A stretch of 64,000 bases of DNA from CAKZKT01 sp034434235 (GCA_034434235.1 DAOTZV010000088.1:35599-99598); one strand, 5' to 3'. Shown: positions 42,158 to 52,516, counted from the first letter of the stretch. Made by a program: numbers and translations. The notes: generated by a model not told the origin, from the sequence alone.

Positions 42158-44623
42158 TCATGCCTGCAGGTCGGCATGAATCAGTTTTTCGGCGGCCGCG
42201 GCCGCGAAATAGGCACGATAAGCGGCGGTTTCGGCCAGGAGATCGGCCAGTCGGGCCGCGACTGGCTCCGCGGCGGGCCGGCGCACGCCGTCCCCCGGCG
42301 CCAACACGATCTCATCGTCGCCGCCGGCGGTTGCTTCCTCGCCCGCGGCCGGCGCATCGCAGCGCACCTGGCCCGCTTCGACCAGCCAGCGCAAGCCCAG
42401 CCGCACCGTCCCTTCGCGCGCGGCCAGCGCGGCCGCCAGTTCTGAGATGCGCGCCCGGCCGTCCCCCTGCTTCAGCGCGTACTTGACGAGGCCCGCGAGC
42501 CGACGCATGAACGCCGCGGGCTGATCGAGCCCGGGATCGGCCGCGAACAGATAGACCGTCTGTGGCTTCACCCGGCGCAGGGCCTGGCGCAGCTCGGCCG
42601 GGCCCGGCGGCGCGGTCCAGATGATCAGCCGCGCGGCCGGCGCCAGCCGATGTCGCGGCAGGCCTGGCGCCCCGGCCTCCTCGCCGCCTTCGCTCCAGAC
42701 CATCGCCTGGCCCGCGGCCAACAGCGCGCGCAGCGCGGCCTGGGGATCGGCTGCGCTGCGGCAATCCACCACCGCGATTGCAGGCCGAAGCGCGACCTCG
42801 GACGGCCCGGCCGGCCGCGCCGCCACCCATGCCACCTGAAGCCCGCGGCTGCCCCGATAGTCGTTGGCGCGCACCGTGTAGGCCAGGTCGAAGCGGCCCT
42901 CGGGCAACGCCTCGCCGGCGCCGTCCCACCAGATGACCTCGTATTCGGCCCCCCATTCATCCTCGACGAAGACCAGCAGATGCGCCTGGTCGCGGCCCAC
43001 CGGCCGGGCGCCGCGCACCTGTAGATCGCGGCTCACCAGCGTGAGGGGCGGGTTGCCCGGGCCGAAGGGCGCCAGGCGCTCCAGATCGGCCACCAGGTCG
43101 AGGGTCAGGTCGCCGAGCGGCAGATAGCCGTCTATCGCCAGGCCGGCCGTCGCGCCGGCCCGGCCGGCCATCTGTTCGACCGTGCGCGCCAGCGCGCGGC
43201 GGAACTCGGCGATGCGCTCGACCGCCAGGCTCAAGCCCGCGGCCATCGGATGCCCGCCGAAGCCGAGCAGCAGATGCGCGTGGGCGGCGATCGCCGCGGT
43301 GATGTTGATCCCCGGCACCGAGCGCGCCGACCCGCGCGCCGGCCCGGCGTCGCCGGCCGGCGGCAACGAAAGCAGGACGGTCGGCTTGCCGTAGCGTTCG
43401 ACCAGCCGGCTGGCGACGATGCCGATCACGCCGGGATGCCAGCCCGGCCCGGCGAGCACCAGCGCGGCCGGTTCCAACAGGTCGGGGTCGCGGCGGATCT
43501 GCGCCTCGGCCGCGGCATAGACCTGGTCGCACAGCAGCTTGCGCCGGCCGTTGAGCGCCTCCAGGTCGGCGGCCAGGATGCGCGCGCGGGCCAGGAGCTG
43601 CTCCGAGGAGGGGCGGTTGCCGGCCGCCGGGGTCCAACGGCCCACGCCGCCCTCGGCATAGGAAAGGCCCGAAAGCACGCCGAGCGTCAGGAACTCCACG
43701 GCGACGTTGGCATCGGCCAGCCGGCCCAATGCGTTCAGCCGGGGCGCGATCACGTAACCGATGTGCTCCTCGGCCAGGCGGGCCGGATCGAGCCCGGCCG
43801 TCTCCATGAGCGCCTGAAGCCCCAGCCGGGGCGTCTGCCGCAGCGCCGCCAGGCCGAGTTGCAGCAGCGCCCGCGTCTCGCCCCGCACCTCGGCCAGATC
43901 GGCCACGATGCCCAGGGCCACCAGGTCGAGCTGCCCGGCGGCCGCCTGGGCCCGGCCGGCCCGCGCGTACAGCTCCTCGGCCAGCTTGTAGGCCACGCCG
44001 ACCCCCGGCAAGCCGACCGGCGACACGAGGTCGCCGGCCGCGGCCGGGCTCGCGTTCGCCACGCCGGACAACTTGGGATTCACGACCGCCTGCGCAGCGG
44101 GCAACACGGCCGGCGGATCGTGGTGGTCGGTGATGATGCAATCCACGCCCTGACTGCGGGCATAGGCGACGGCCTCATGGGCCGAGATGCCGGTATCGCA
44201 CGTCAGGATCAGCCGTGCGCCCGCCGCGATCGCCTGCGCCGCGCCGTCCGGGCCGATGCCGTGCCCTTCGGACCGCAACGGGATGCGATACAGGACGGCC
44301 CCGCCCAGGTCGGCCAACACGGAGACGAGCAGCGCCGTGGCGGTCTGGCCGTCTACGTCGAAGTCGCCCCAGACGCAGATCGGCGTGTGCGCGCGGAGGG
44401 CTGCTTCCAGCCGATCGGCCGCGGCCGAGAGGCCGGGCAGCGCGCGCGCCGGCGCGCGCGTGCCGTCGGCCGGGTTGAGGAAGGCGCGCGCGACCGCCGG
44501 GGTGGTGATCCCGCGGCGAACCAGCGTGGCCGCCACCAGCGGATGCCCACCGACCGCAGCGGCCAGATCATCCGGCACCTCGACGGGCGCCGGTTCAAGC
44601 CAGGGACGCGTCGCAAATGACAC
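42158..44623 (-). CDS. recJ: Single-stranded-DNA-specific exonuclease RecJ
   Basis: An 821-residue 5'-3' exonuclease. The DHH phosphoesterase domain (about 60-330) has VWGDFDVDGQTATALLVS, ILTCDTGISAHEAV and the DHH motif in DCIITDHHDPPAV. The DHHA1/OB region has GWHPGVIGIVASRLVERYGKP and LLGFGGHPMAAGLSL. The C-terminal 250 residues form an extra helicase-like or winged-helix part ending in LGLRWLVEAGQVRCD. RecJ is usually 550-600 aa, so the tail is an extension seen in Gram-positive-like lineages. Confidence 0.95.
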   Translation of the reverse strand: MSFATRPWLEPAPVEVPDDLAAAVGGHPLVAATLVRRGITTPAVARAFLNPADGTRAPARALPGLSAAADRLEAALRAHTPICVWGDFDVDGQTATALLVSVLADLGGAVLYRIPLRSEGHGIGPDGAAQAIAAGARLILTCDTGISAHEAVAYARSQGVDCIITDHHDPPAVLPAAQAVVNPKLSGVANASPAAAGDLVSPVGLPGVGVAYKLAEELYARAGRAQAAAGQLDLVALGIVADLAEVRGETRALLQLGLAALRQTPRLGLQALMETAGLDPARLAEEHIGYVIAPRLNALGRLADANVAVEFLTLGVLSGLSYAEGGVGRWTPAAGNRPSSEQLLARARILAADLEALNGRRKLLCDQVYAAAEAQIRRDPDLLEPAALVLAGPGWHPGVIGIVASRLVERYGKPTVLLSLPPAGDAGPARGSARSVPGINITAAIAAHAHLLLGFGGHPMAAGLSLAVERIAEFRRALARTVEQMAGRAGATAGLAIDGYLPLGDLTLDLVADLERLAPFGPGNPPLTLVSRDLQVRGARPVGRDQAHLLVFVEDEWGAEYEVIWWDGAGEALPEGRFDLAYTVRANDYRGSRGLQVAWVAARPAGPSEVALRPAIAVVDCRSAADPQAALRALLAAGQAMVWSEGGEEAGAPGLPRHRLAPAARLIIWTAPPGPAELRQALRRVKPQTVYLFAADPGLDQPAAFMRRLAGLVKYALKQGDGRARISELAAALAAREGTVRLGLRWLVEAGQVRCDAPAAGEEATAGGDDEIVLAPGDGVRRPAAEPVAARLADLLAETAAYRAYFAAAAAEKLIHADLQA

Positions 44624-44717
44624 GGGCCGATCTCCTTCGGTCGGCCCATCCTACCACGTCGCCGCGGCGGCGTCAAACGTTCCCCCCTTTCGTTAGCGCA
44701 AGGGGGCTAGAGCAGGG

Positions 44718-44723
44718 TATAAT
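44718..44723 (+). promoter_or_regulatory. -10 box upstream of trmI
   Basis: A consensus TATAAT, 43 bp before trmI. A CCCCCTT...AAGGGGG hairpin (about 44683-44707) sits over the -35 region, between the divergent recJ and trmI genes. Confidence 0.5.
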
Positions 44724-44765
44724 GCGCGATGCAATTCATTTTCGTTCTTTCGATGGAGGCCTTTC

Positions 44766-45674
44766 ATGTCCGTTGCACGCGCCGGCGACCTGGTGTTGCT
44801 GGTCAGTCCCGATCGCAAACGCTATTTGATCCGATTGCAGCCCGGCGAGCAGTGGTTCTCGCATCGGGGGAGCATCGCCCACGACGACCTGATCGACCGG
44901 CCGTTGGGCCGCACGGTCTACACCCGAAACGGCCATGCTTTTCTGGCGCTCGAACCTTCGACCAACGACCTGCTCCAGGAACTGCCGCGCTCGACGCAGA
45001 TCATCTACGGCAAGGACGCGGCGCAGATCGTCCTGCGCCTGGGCCTCTATCCGGGCCGCACGGTGGTGGAAGCGGGCACCGGCAGCGGCGGCCTGACGTT
45101 CGTCCTGGCGCGCGCGGTCATGCCGACCGGCCATGTCTACAGCTACGAGACCCGGCCCGACTCTTACGAGATCGCCCGGCGCAACCTGGCCGACCTGGGG
45201 CTTGGCGACTATGTCACGCTGTACAACGAAGACATCGGCAACGGATTTCATGAGCGGGATGTGGATGCGCTCTTCCTGGATGTGCGCGAGCCGTGGCTCT
45301 ACCTGGATCATGCGTGGGCCGCGCTGAAGGGGAGCGGCTTCTTCGGCGCGCTCGCGCCGACGACCAACCAGGTCAGCGCGCTGCTGGAGGCGCTGGAGGC
45401 CCGGCCGTTCGGCGATCTGAGCGTGGAGGAGGTGCTGGTGCGGCCCTACAAGCCGGTGCCGGCCCGCCTCCGGCCCGAGGACCGCATGATCGCGCACAGC
45501 GCGTTCCTGGTCTTCGGCCGCAAGATCGCGGCCGGCGATGAGTCGTTGGGATGGATGCCCGAAAAGAAGCGCCGCGCCTATCTGGGCAAGCTGGCCATGG
45601 CGCAACGCGAAGCGGAGCGGGCCGCCGCGATAGACGACTTGCCGGATGATGAGGTGGAAGTATTGTCTTCTTAA
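44766..45674 (+). CDS. trmI: tRNA (adenine-58-N1)-methyltransferase
   Basis: A 302-residue TrmI. The N-terminal beta domain (about 1-70) has RAGDLVLLVSPDRKRYLIRL and a HDDLIDRPLG loop. The Rossmann domain has the SAM motif VVEAGTGSGGLTFVLARAV (about 100-118), acidic YSYETRPDSYEIARRN and the catalytic-region ALFLDVREPWLYLDHA. It methylates N1 of A58 in the T loop. An acidic C-terminal tail of about 25 residues is extra. Confidence 0.94.
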   Translation: MSVARAGDLVLLVSPDRKRYLIRLQPGEQWFSHRGSIAHDDLIDRPLGRTVYTRNGHAFLALEPSTNDLLQELPRSTQIIYGKDAAQIVLRLGLYPGRTVVEAGTGSGGLTFVLARAVMPTGHVYSYETRPDSYEIARRNLADLGLGDYVTLYNEDIGNGFHERDVDALFLDVREPWLYLDHAWAALKGSGFFGALAPTTNQVSALLEALEARPFGDLSVEEVLVRPYKPVPARLRPEDRMIAHSAFLVFGRKIAAGDESLGWMPEKKRRAYLGKLAMAQREAERAAAIDDLPDDEVEVLSS

Positions 45675-45731
45675 CGACTGCTCCCATCATCGCAGCGTCC
45701 GGACCGGTCAAGGTCGCCGCCTGACCGGAGA

Positions 45732-46727
45732 TCAGCTCCGGCGCGATCCCGCCAACAGCACCCCCAACAGCGCGCCTGCGCCGGCCAGTGCGCCCAGGCC
45801 GCCGTAGAGAAAGCCGATCGGCCGCTCTGCGGCCGGCCGGGCGACCGCGAGCGCGGCGGGGGTGGCCGTCGGCCGCGGGGGCAACGTCGAGGTCGGCGTG
45901 GCGGTCGGGGTGTCGGTGGCGGTCGGGGTCGGCGTGATCGTCGGCGTGTCGGTGGCGGTCGGCGTGGCCGTGGCGGTCGGGGTCGGCGTGGCCGTGGCGG
46001 TCGGCGGCGCGGTCGGGGTGGCCGTGGGCGCGCGGGTGGCCGGCGGCCGGGTCGGCGGGATGGGCGTGGCGGTCGGCGTGGGCGGCTCCGGCGTGATGGG
46101 AGGCCGCGAGGGGTCCGCGACCAGGCTGACGGCGTCCAGGAAGATCATGCTGCCGGGCGCGGCGCGATTGTGGTCAATTTTGATGAACACGGTGATCGTG
46201 GACGATCGGGCATACGCTGAAACGTCTATGTTCACGTCGGGCGGGGGATAGTTCAGGCAACGGCCATCGCCCCAATGCATCGGCCCCCACACCACGGTCG
46301 GCGCGGTGGGGTCGGTGCCGCCGGTGGGATCAATGCCGAGCTGCCGGCCGAAGGTGTCGGTGGGGTTGGTGGGCGCGGCCCAGCCGATCGAAGCCTTGTA
46401 CGCCACGCCGGGGGTCACCCCGGCCACCTGGCGATAGAGGCCGGCCACGTAGGCGCCGGGCGAATCCAGGCGCAGGCTCGACGAACCGAACGCCGAATGC
46501 GATTCCGAGCCGTAGACGGGCCGAAAGCTGACGCTGCCGGCCAACACATACGACGACCAGCCCGCCGGCAGGTTCCCCTCGAATTGCGACCAGTCGCACT
46601 CGATCAGGCTGCCGCCCAGACAACCGCCGCAATCGCCGGCCACAACGGCCGCCGGCCGACTCCACAGCAAAGCCAGCCCCAAGCACAATAGCAAAACACG
46701 CCCAGATAGAATCTTGATCGAAGCCAT
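45732..46727 (-). CDS. Secreted, C-terminally anchored TP-repeat surface protein
   Basis: A 331-residue exported protein. It has a signal peptide (about 1-30), then a beta-rich domain of about 180 residues (FEGNLPAGWSSYVLAGSVSF, SSSLRLDSPGAYVAGLYRQV, MIFLDAVSLV). The layout resembles carbohydrate-binding or discoidin-like modules. A TATPT/TPTAT linker (about 210-290) and a C-terminal hydrophobic helix with an RRS tail follow. Four cysteines lie near the mature N-terminus (DCGGCLGG, IECDW, RCLNY). Probably exposed on the cell surface; ligand unknown. Confidence 0.75.
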   Translation of the reverse strand: MASIKILSGRVLLLCLGLALLWSRPAAVVAGDCGGCLGGSLIECDWSQFEGNLPAGWSSYVLAGSVSFRPVYGSESHSAFGSSSLRLDSPGAYVAGLYRQVAGVTPGVAYKASIGWAAPTNPTDTFGRQLGIDPTGGTDPTAPTVVWGPMHWGDGRCLNYPPPDVNIDVSAYARSSTITVFIKIDHNRAAPGSMIFLDAVSLVADPSRPPITPEPPTPTATPIPPTRPPATRAPTATPTAPPTATATPTPTATATPTATDTPTITPTPTATDTPTATPTSTLPPRPTATPAALAVARPAAERPIGFLYGGLGALAGAGALLGVLLAGSRRS

Positions 46728-46858
46728 GACGCCCAGTATAGTCCACGGCCAATGGCGTGTCAAAAACCAGGGCCGGGCGCGACGGCGGCTCCTGCAATTT
46801 GACGCTGACCCGCAACAGATTTATACTCCGACGGAACAAACTTTGTGACGGAGAACGC

Positions 46859-49213
46859 ATGCTCGACAAGTTGTGGCCGCAGGAAGCGCATCTCGACGAC
46901 CGCGGCGACCTCTGGCTCGGCGGCTGTTCGGCGACGAAGCTGGCGGCCGAATACGGCACGCCGCTCTACGTGTTCGACGAGGCCACCTTGCGCGGCCGGG
47001 CGCGCGCCTATCTGGCCGCGCTGAAGCAACATTACGCCGGCCCGGCCCAGGTCGCATACGCGGCCAAGGCGTACCTCTGCCGGGCGCTGGCCCAGCTCTG
47101 GAACGAAGAGGGGCTTGACCTGGACGTCGTTTCCGGCGGCGAGCTGCACGTTGCGCTGGCGGCCGGCTTTCCGCCGGAACGCATCCATTTCCACGGCAAC
47201 AACAAGACGGCCGGGGAGTTGCAAGAGGCGCTGGCGGCCGGCGTGGGCCGCATCGTTGTGGACAATTTCCACGAGCTGGCGCTGCTCGCCGACCTGGTGG
47301 ATCCGGCGCGAGATCCGCGCGTCGCGGCCGAGCCCCTGCGCATCTGGCTGCGCGTGGCGCCCGGCATCCAGGCCCACACGCACGCCCACATCCAGACCGG
47401 CCACCTCGACACCAAGTTCGGCTTCACCCTGACCACAGGCGATGCCGAGCGCGCGGCCGTGCGGGCCATGCGGACGCCCGGCCTGGCGCTGGTCGGCCTC
47501 CACTGCCACATCGGCTCGCAGATCTACGAAACGGAAGAGCTGGCGGCCGCGGCCGCTCGCCTGGTGGATTTCGCGGCCGACCTGCGCGACCGCTACGGCT
47601 TTCTCCTGCACGAGCTGAGCCCCGGCGGCGGCTGGGGCGTGCCGATGACCCCCGCCGACCCCGCCGCGCCGATCGCCGACTACGTGGCCGCGCTGGCCGG
47701 GGCATTGACCGCCGCCTGTCGGCAACGCGACCTGCCGTTGCCCCGGCTGATCCTGGAGCCGGGGCGGTCGCTGGTGGCGCCGGCCGCGGTGGCGCTCTAT
47801 ACCGTCGGCAGCCGCAAGGAGATCCCCGGCGTCCGCACCTACGTGGCGGTGGACGGCGGCATGGCCGACAACATCCGGCCCGCGCTCTACGGCGCACAGT
47901 ATACGGCGCTGCGGATCGGGAGACGTGAAACGTCAAGCGTGAAACATGAGGTGTCCGACGTCGAACGACGGGCGGCAAGCGGCCAGGGTGGAGTGGCGGG
48001 AGAGGGATGTCAAACGTCGGATGTGGAGGGGGAAGGGGAATGGGAACGCGTGACGATTGCCGGGAAGTTCTGCGAGTCGGGGGATGTGCTGATTCGCGAT
48101 ATCGCGCTGCCGCGGCTGGAAGCCGGCGACCTGCTGGCGATCCCGATGGCCGGCGCGTATACCCTGGCGATGGCCTCGAACTACAACCTGGCGCGTCGTC
48201 CGGCGGTCGTGCTCGTTAATCAAGGCGAGGCCCGGCTGATCCAACGCCGGGAAAGCTACGCCGACCTGTTGGCGCGCGACCTGCCGTTGCACGACGAAGT
48301 CGCCGGCCCGCCGCGACCGCACGCCCGGCCCGCGGCCTCGGCCGGCCGACGCTTCGCCAAATACCAGGCGCTGGGCAACGATTACATCGTGCTGGATCCG
48401 GCCGATTGGCCCGAGCCGCCGGCCGCCGAACAGATCCGCCGCCTTTGCGATCGGCGCCTGGGGGTCGGCGCGGACGGCATCCTGTGGGGACCGCTGCCGC
48501 CGACGACGGCGGATGCCGCCGGCCGCTGCTTCGGCGTGCGGCTGTTCAACCCGGACGGCAGCGAATTCGAGAAGAGCGGCAACGGATTGCGCATCTTCGC
48601 CCGCTACCTGTGGGATCGTCGGCTGCCGGCCGGCCCGGATTTCGCGCTCCAGACGCCGGCCGGCCCGGTCGTCGCGCACGTGCTGGATGCAGGGGGCGAC
48701 CGCATCGCGCTGGACATGGGCCGGCTGTCGTTCGACGGTCGGGAGATCCCGCTGGTCGGGTCTCCGCGCGAGGTGATCGAAGAACCGGCAACCGTCGCCG
48801 GCCGTGCACTTCGGATCACCGCGGTGGGCATCGGCAACCCGCATTGCGTGGTCTTCGTGGACGATCCCGACGCCGATCTGGCCGATCTGGCCCGGTCACT
48901 GGGGCCGGAGATGGAACACCTGCCGCTCTACCCGAACCGCACGAACGTGCAATTCGCCCGCGTGCGCGGCCCGCACGAGCTGGAGATGGCGATCTGGGAG
49001 CGGGGCGCGGGCTATACGCTGGCGTCGGGCACGTCGAGCTGTGCGGCGGCCGGCGCAGCGATCCGCACCGGCCGTTGCGTCAGTCCGGTCACGGTCCACA
49101 TGCCGGGCGGATCGCTGCGCGTGGAAGTGAACGCCGCCTGGGAGGCGCGGCTGATCGGCGCCGTGGCTCCGGTGTGCACGGGCGAGGTCGCGGCCGACCT
49201 CATTGCGCCCTGA
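46859..49213 (+). CDS. lysA-dapF: Fused diaminopimelate decarboxylase / DapF-like protein
   Basis: A 784-residue fusion. Residues about 1-470 are LysA: PLP lysine K70 (AYAAKAY), HFHGNNKT, CHIGSQI, LILEPGRSLVAP and CESGDV. Residues about 496-784 are DapF-like: KYQALGNDYIVLDP, FNPDGSEFEKSGNGLRIFAR, GIGNPHCVVF and WERGAGYTLASGTSSCAAA. Both DapF catalytic cysteines are replaced by Ser (S573 in EKSGNG, S723 in LASGTSS). Residues about 355-394 look like a translated intergenic repeat. The joint would place the last lysine step next to DAP epimerisation, if the second half is still an epimerase. The start at 46859 follows ACGGAGAA. Confidence 0.9.
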   Translation: MLDKLWPQEAHLDDRGDLWLGGCSATKLAAEYGTPLYVFDEATLRGRARAYLAALKQHYAGPAQVAYAAKAYLCRALAQLWNEEGLDLDVVSGGELHVALAAGFPPERIHFHGNNKTAGELQEALAAGVGRIVVDNFHELALLADLVDPARDPRVAAEPLRIWLRVAPGIQAHTHAHIQTGHLDTKFGFTLTTGDAERAAVRAMRTPGLALVGLHCHIGSQIYETEELAAAAARLVDFAADLRDRYGFLLHELSPGGGWGVPMTPADPAAPIADYVAALAGALTAACRQRDLPLPRLILEPGRSLVAPAAVALYTVGSRKEIPGVRTYVAVDGGMADNIRPALYGAQYTALRIGRRETSSVKHEVSDVERRAASGQGGVAGEGCQTSDVEGEGEWERVTIAGKFCESGDVLIRDIALPRLEAGDLLAIPMAGAYTLAMASNYNLARRPAVVLVNQGEARLIQRRESYADLLARDLPLHDEVAGPPRPHARPAASAGRRFAKYQALGNDYIVLDPADWPEPPAAEQIRRLCDRRLGVGADGILWGPLPPTTADAAGRCFGVRLFNPDGSEFEKSGNGLRIFARYLWDRRLPAGPDFALQTPAGPVVAHVLDAGGDRIALDMGRLSFDGREIPLVGSPREVIEEPATVAGRALRITAVGIGNPHCVVFVDDPDADLADLARSLGPEMEHLPLYPNRTNVQFARVRGPHELEMAIWERGAGYTLASGTSSCAAAGAAIRTGRCVSPVTVHMPGGSLRVEVNAAWEARLIGAVAPVCTGEVAADLIAP
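47921..48040 (+). repeat. In-frame repeat-like insert within the lysA part
   Basis: About 120 bp (40 codons) rich in GTGAAACGTCAAGCGTGAAAC, GTCCGACGTCG and GTCAAACGTCGG motifs. These resemble the CGTCAAACG/CGTTTGACG sequences of the phnD-phnC gap. The encoded segment is Ser/Glu/Gly-rich and falls between LRIGRR and WERVTIAGKFCESG, where LysA proteins normally have a short loop. Confidence 0.6.
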
Positions 49214-49436
49214 CGCGCGAGCGGCTCATCAGCGCGAGCGCGATCCGCATGAACAGCGCGGTGAAGAGCCAGATGGCGCGATAGCCGACCAGGTCCACCA
49301 GCCCGCCGGCCGGGATCGGTCCGGTGATGGCGGCCAGGGGAGCAAAATGCGCCCATCACGGCCAGGATGCCCAGCAGCACCGGCGGATGGCGCACCGTGC
49401 GTTCCAGCCGACGAACCAGGCGAAGATATTACCACC
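49200..49436 (-). pseudogene. Remnant of an MFS transporter C-terminus
   Basis: Read on the minus strand, one frame gives RLERTVRHPPVLLGILAVMG. After a shift near the TTTTGCTCCCC tract (about 49340), another frame gives LAAITGPIPAGGLVDLVGYR, then AIWLFTALFMRIALALMSRS and a stop. The pattern fits the last two helices of an MFS permease, without the rest of the gene and with a frameshift. It overlaps the end of lysA-dapF by 14 bp. Explains the 49214-49458 gap. Confidence 0.65.
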
Positions 49437-49458
49437 ATGAAATGAGGATAGCAAACCC

Positions 49459-50727
49459 ATGAGCACCGTACAGCTGACGCGCAATGGCCGGCCGCGCATC
49501 GTCGTGACCGGCATGGGCGCCGTAACGCCGTTGGGGTTAGATGTCGAAACCACCTATCAAAACCTGATCGCGGGCAAGTCGGGCGTGACCTTGTTGCCGC
49601 AGCTCGATGTGCCCGACGCACCCACCAAAATCGGCGCGGCGGTCAAAGGATTCGACCCCGCTCAGTATCTGGATCCGCGCGAGGCGCGACGGTATACCCC
49701 GTTTGCTACCTTCGCGGTGGCCGCGGCCGCCCAGGCCATTCAGGATGCCGGCCTCGACCTGGCGGCCGAGGATCCCACGCGCATCGGCGTGGACATCGGC
49801 AGCGCGCTCGGCGCGGCGATGGTGATCGAAGAACAACGGGTGGTCCTGGAGAAGCGCGGCCCGCGCGGCATCAATCCGCTGGTGATCCCGGCCGGGATCA
49901 CGACCACGCCGCCTTGCCTGGTGGCCGTCAAGTACGGCATCAAGGGGCCGGTGTATGCCACGGTCGCGGCATGTGCGACCGGCGGGGTGGTGATCGGGGA
50001 AGCGATGAAGCGGCTGATGTGGGGCGACGCAGACGTGTTCATCGCCGGCGGCTCCGACAGCGTGATGTCGGTCATGTGCATCACCGGCTTCTCCCGATTG
50101 GGTGCGCTGTCGCAGCGCAACGATGCGCCCGAGAAGGCGTGTGCGCCCTTTGCGGCCAACCGCACGGGCACGGTGGCCGCCGAGGGCGCGGCCGTGCTCC
50201 TGTTGGAGACGCTGGAACATGCCCGACGCCGCGGCGCGCGCATCCTGGCCGAGGTGGTCGGCTACGGCATCACCAGCGACGGCTATCACATGGCCGCGCC
50301 CGCGCCCGACGGCGAGCAGGCCGCCCGCGCGATGCGGATGGCGCTGGAAACGGCCGGCGTCGCGCCGGAGGAGCTGGACTGGATCGGCGCCCACGGCACC
50401 GGCACCCAGCTCAACGATGTCGCGGAGACCAAGGCCATCAAGATGGCCCTGGGCGAGGCGGCTTACAACGTGCCCGTCAGTTCCGTGAAATCGGCCCTGG
50501 GCCACATGTTCGGCGGCGCCACCACCATCTCGGCCATTGCCGGCATCATGGCCATGCAGCGGGGCTTTCTGCCGCCCACCCTCAACTACGAGATCCCCGA
50601 TCCCGAATGCGACCTGGACTATATCCCCAACCAGGCGCGCAGGGCAGAGGTACGCACGATCATGGTGAACGGCTTCGGCTTCGGCGGCCAAAACGCCAGC
50701 GTCGTGTTCAAGAAGTGGGAAGCGTAG
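49459..50727 (+). CDS. fabF: Beta-ketoacyl-ACP synthase II
   Basis: A 422-residue condensing enzyme of fatty acid synthesis. The Cys-His-His triad is C172 (VAACATGG), H312 (AHGTGTQLND) and H349 (SVKSALGHMFGG, with K344). The N-terminus has RIVVTGMGAVTPLG and the C-terminus NGFGFGGQNASVVF. Length fits FabF. It elongates acyl-ACP with malonyl-ACP. The start is ATG 49459, with AGGATAG ahead. acpP lies 4 kb away and not in the same unit. Confidence 0.96.
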   Translation: MSTVQLTRNGRPRIVVTGMGAVTPLGLDVETTYQNLIAGKSGVTLLPQLDVPDAPTKIGAAVKGFDPAQYLDPREARRYTPFATFAVAAAAQAIQDAGLDLAAEDPTRIGVDIGSALGAAMVIEEQRVVLEKRGPRGINPLVIPAGITTTPPCLVAVKYGIKGPVYATVAACATGGVVIGEAMKRLMWGDADVFIAGGSDSVMSVMCITGFSRLGALSQRNDAPEKACAPFAANRTGTVAAEGAAVLLLETLEHARRRGARILAEVVGYGITSDGYHMAAPAPDGEQAARAMRMALETAGVAPEELDWIGAHGTGTQLNDVAETKAIKMALGEAAYNVPVSSVKSALGHMFGGATTISAIAGIMAMQRGFLPPTLNYEIPDPECDLDYIPNQARRAEVRTIMVNGFGFGGQNASVVFKKWEA

Positions 50728-50761
50728 AAGGACGACTCCGGTCCGGCGGACAGGTCATTCC

Positions 50762-50790
50762 GGTAGGGGCGCACGGCGTGCGCCCCTACC
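50762..50790. terminator. Hairpin between convergent fabF and msrQ
   Basis: GGTAGGGGCGCAC (50762-50774) pairs perfectly with 50778-50790 across a GGC loop. It sits between the two convergent stops (50727 and 50802) and may terminate both transcripts, although there is no T-run. Confidence 0.6.
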
Positions 50791-50801
50791 GCGCGTTCAG
50801 A

Positions 50802-51499
50802 TCAAGGCGCCGGTCGGCGTGCGATCTGTTGCCAGAGGCCGATCGCGGCGCGGCGCACGGCCGGCAGCCGCAACACGAGCAGCACCGCGAGCGCGGCGCC
50901 CCACATCAGCGGCTCGCGGCGATCGGCCTTCACCAGCCACACGTAATGCACCACGGCCAGGATGCCCGCCAGATACGCCAGCCGATGCAGGCGCTTCCAG
51001 CGTTTGCCCAGCCGCCTCATCCACCCGCGCGTCGAGGTGATCGCCAGAGGAACCAGAAGCAGAAGCGCGGCCAATCCCGCCAGCGCGTAACGCTTCTCGA
51101 AAATTGCCTCGCGCAATAGCTCCAGATCCAGGCCGTAATCCACGGCCGCGAAGATCAGGAAGTGCAAGGCGGCGTAAAAGAAGGCGTACAGGCCCAACGG
51201 CCGCCGCCACTTCAGGGCCTGGCGCAGGCCGAAGATGGCGCTGAGGGGCGTACAGGCCAGCGAGAGCACCAGCAACACCAGGGCGGGCTTGCCGGTGCGC
51301 AAGGTGATCGCCCGGATCGGCTCGGCGGTCAGATGGCCGTGCAGTCCATCCCAGATCAGCAGAGCCAGAGGCGCCAGCGCGGCCAGGTGTACGATGATCT
51401 GGCCGGCCGGCTTCCACCGCTCGCCGCGCAGCCAGGACGTCGGCGGGAGTGCCCCAAACGCGAAAAGCCGGCGGCCGACCCTCTCGTCCATTCTCTGCA

Positions 51500-51500
<1 letters not shown>
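50802..51500 (-). CDS. msrQ: Haem-binding membrane subunit MsrQ (YedZ)
   Basis: A 232-residue six-helix protein of the ferric-reductase-like family. It delivers quinone-derived electrons to MsrP for repair of oxidised methionine outside the membrane. Haem-ligand histidines are seen in FFYAALHFLIF and in WKRLHRLAYLAGILAVVHYVW; RTGKPALVLLVLSLACTPL is typical. Its ATG shares a base with the msrP stop (TGATG), so the pair is translationally coupled. Confidence 0.93.
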
Positions 51501-52516
<1,016 letters not shown>

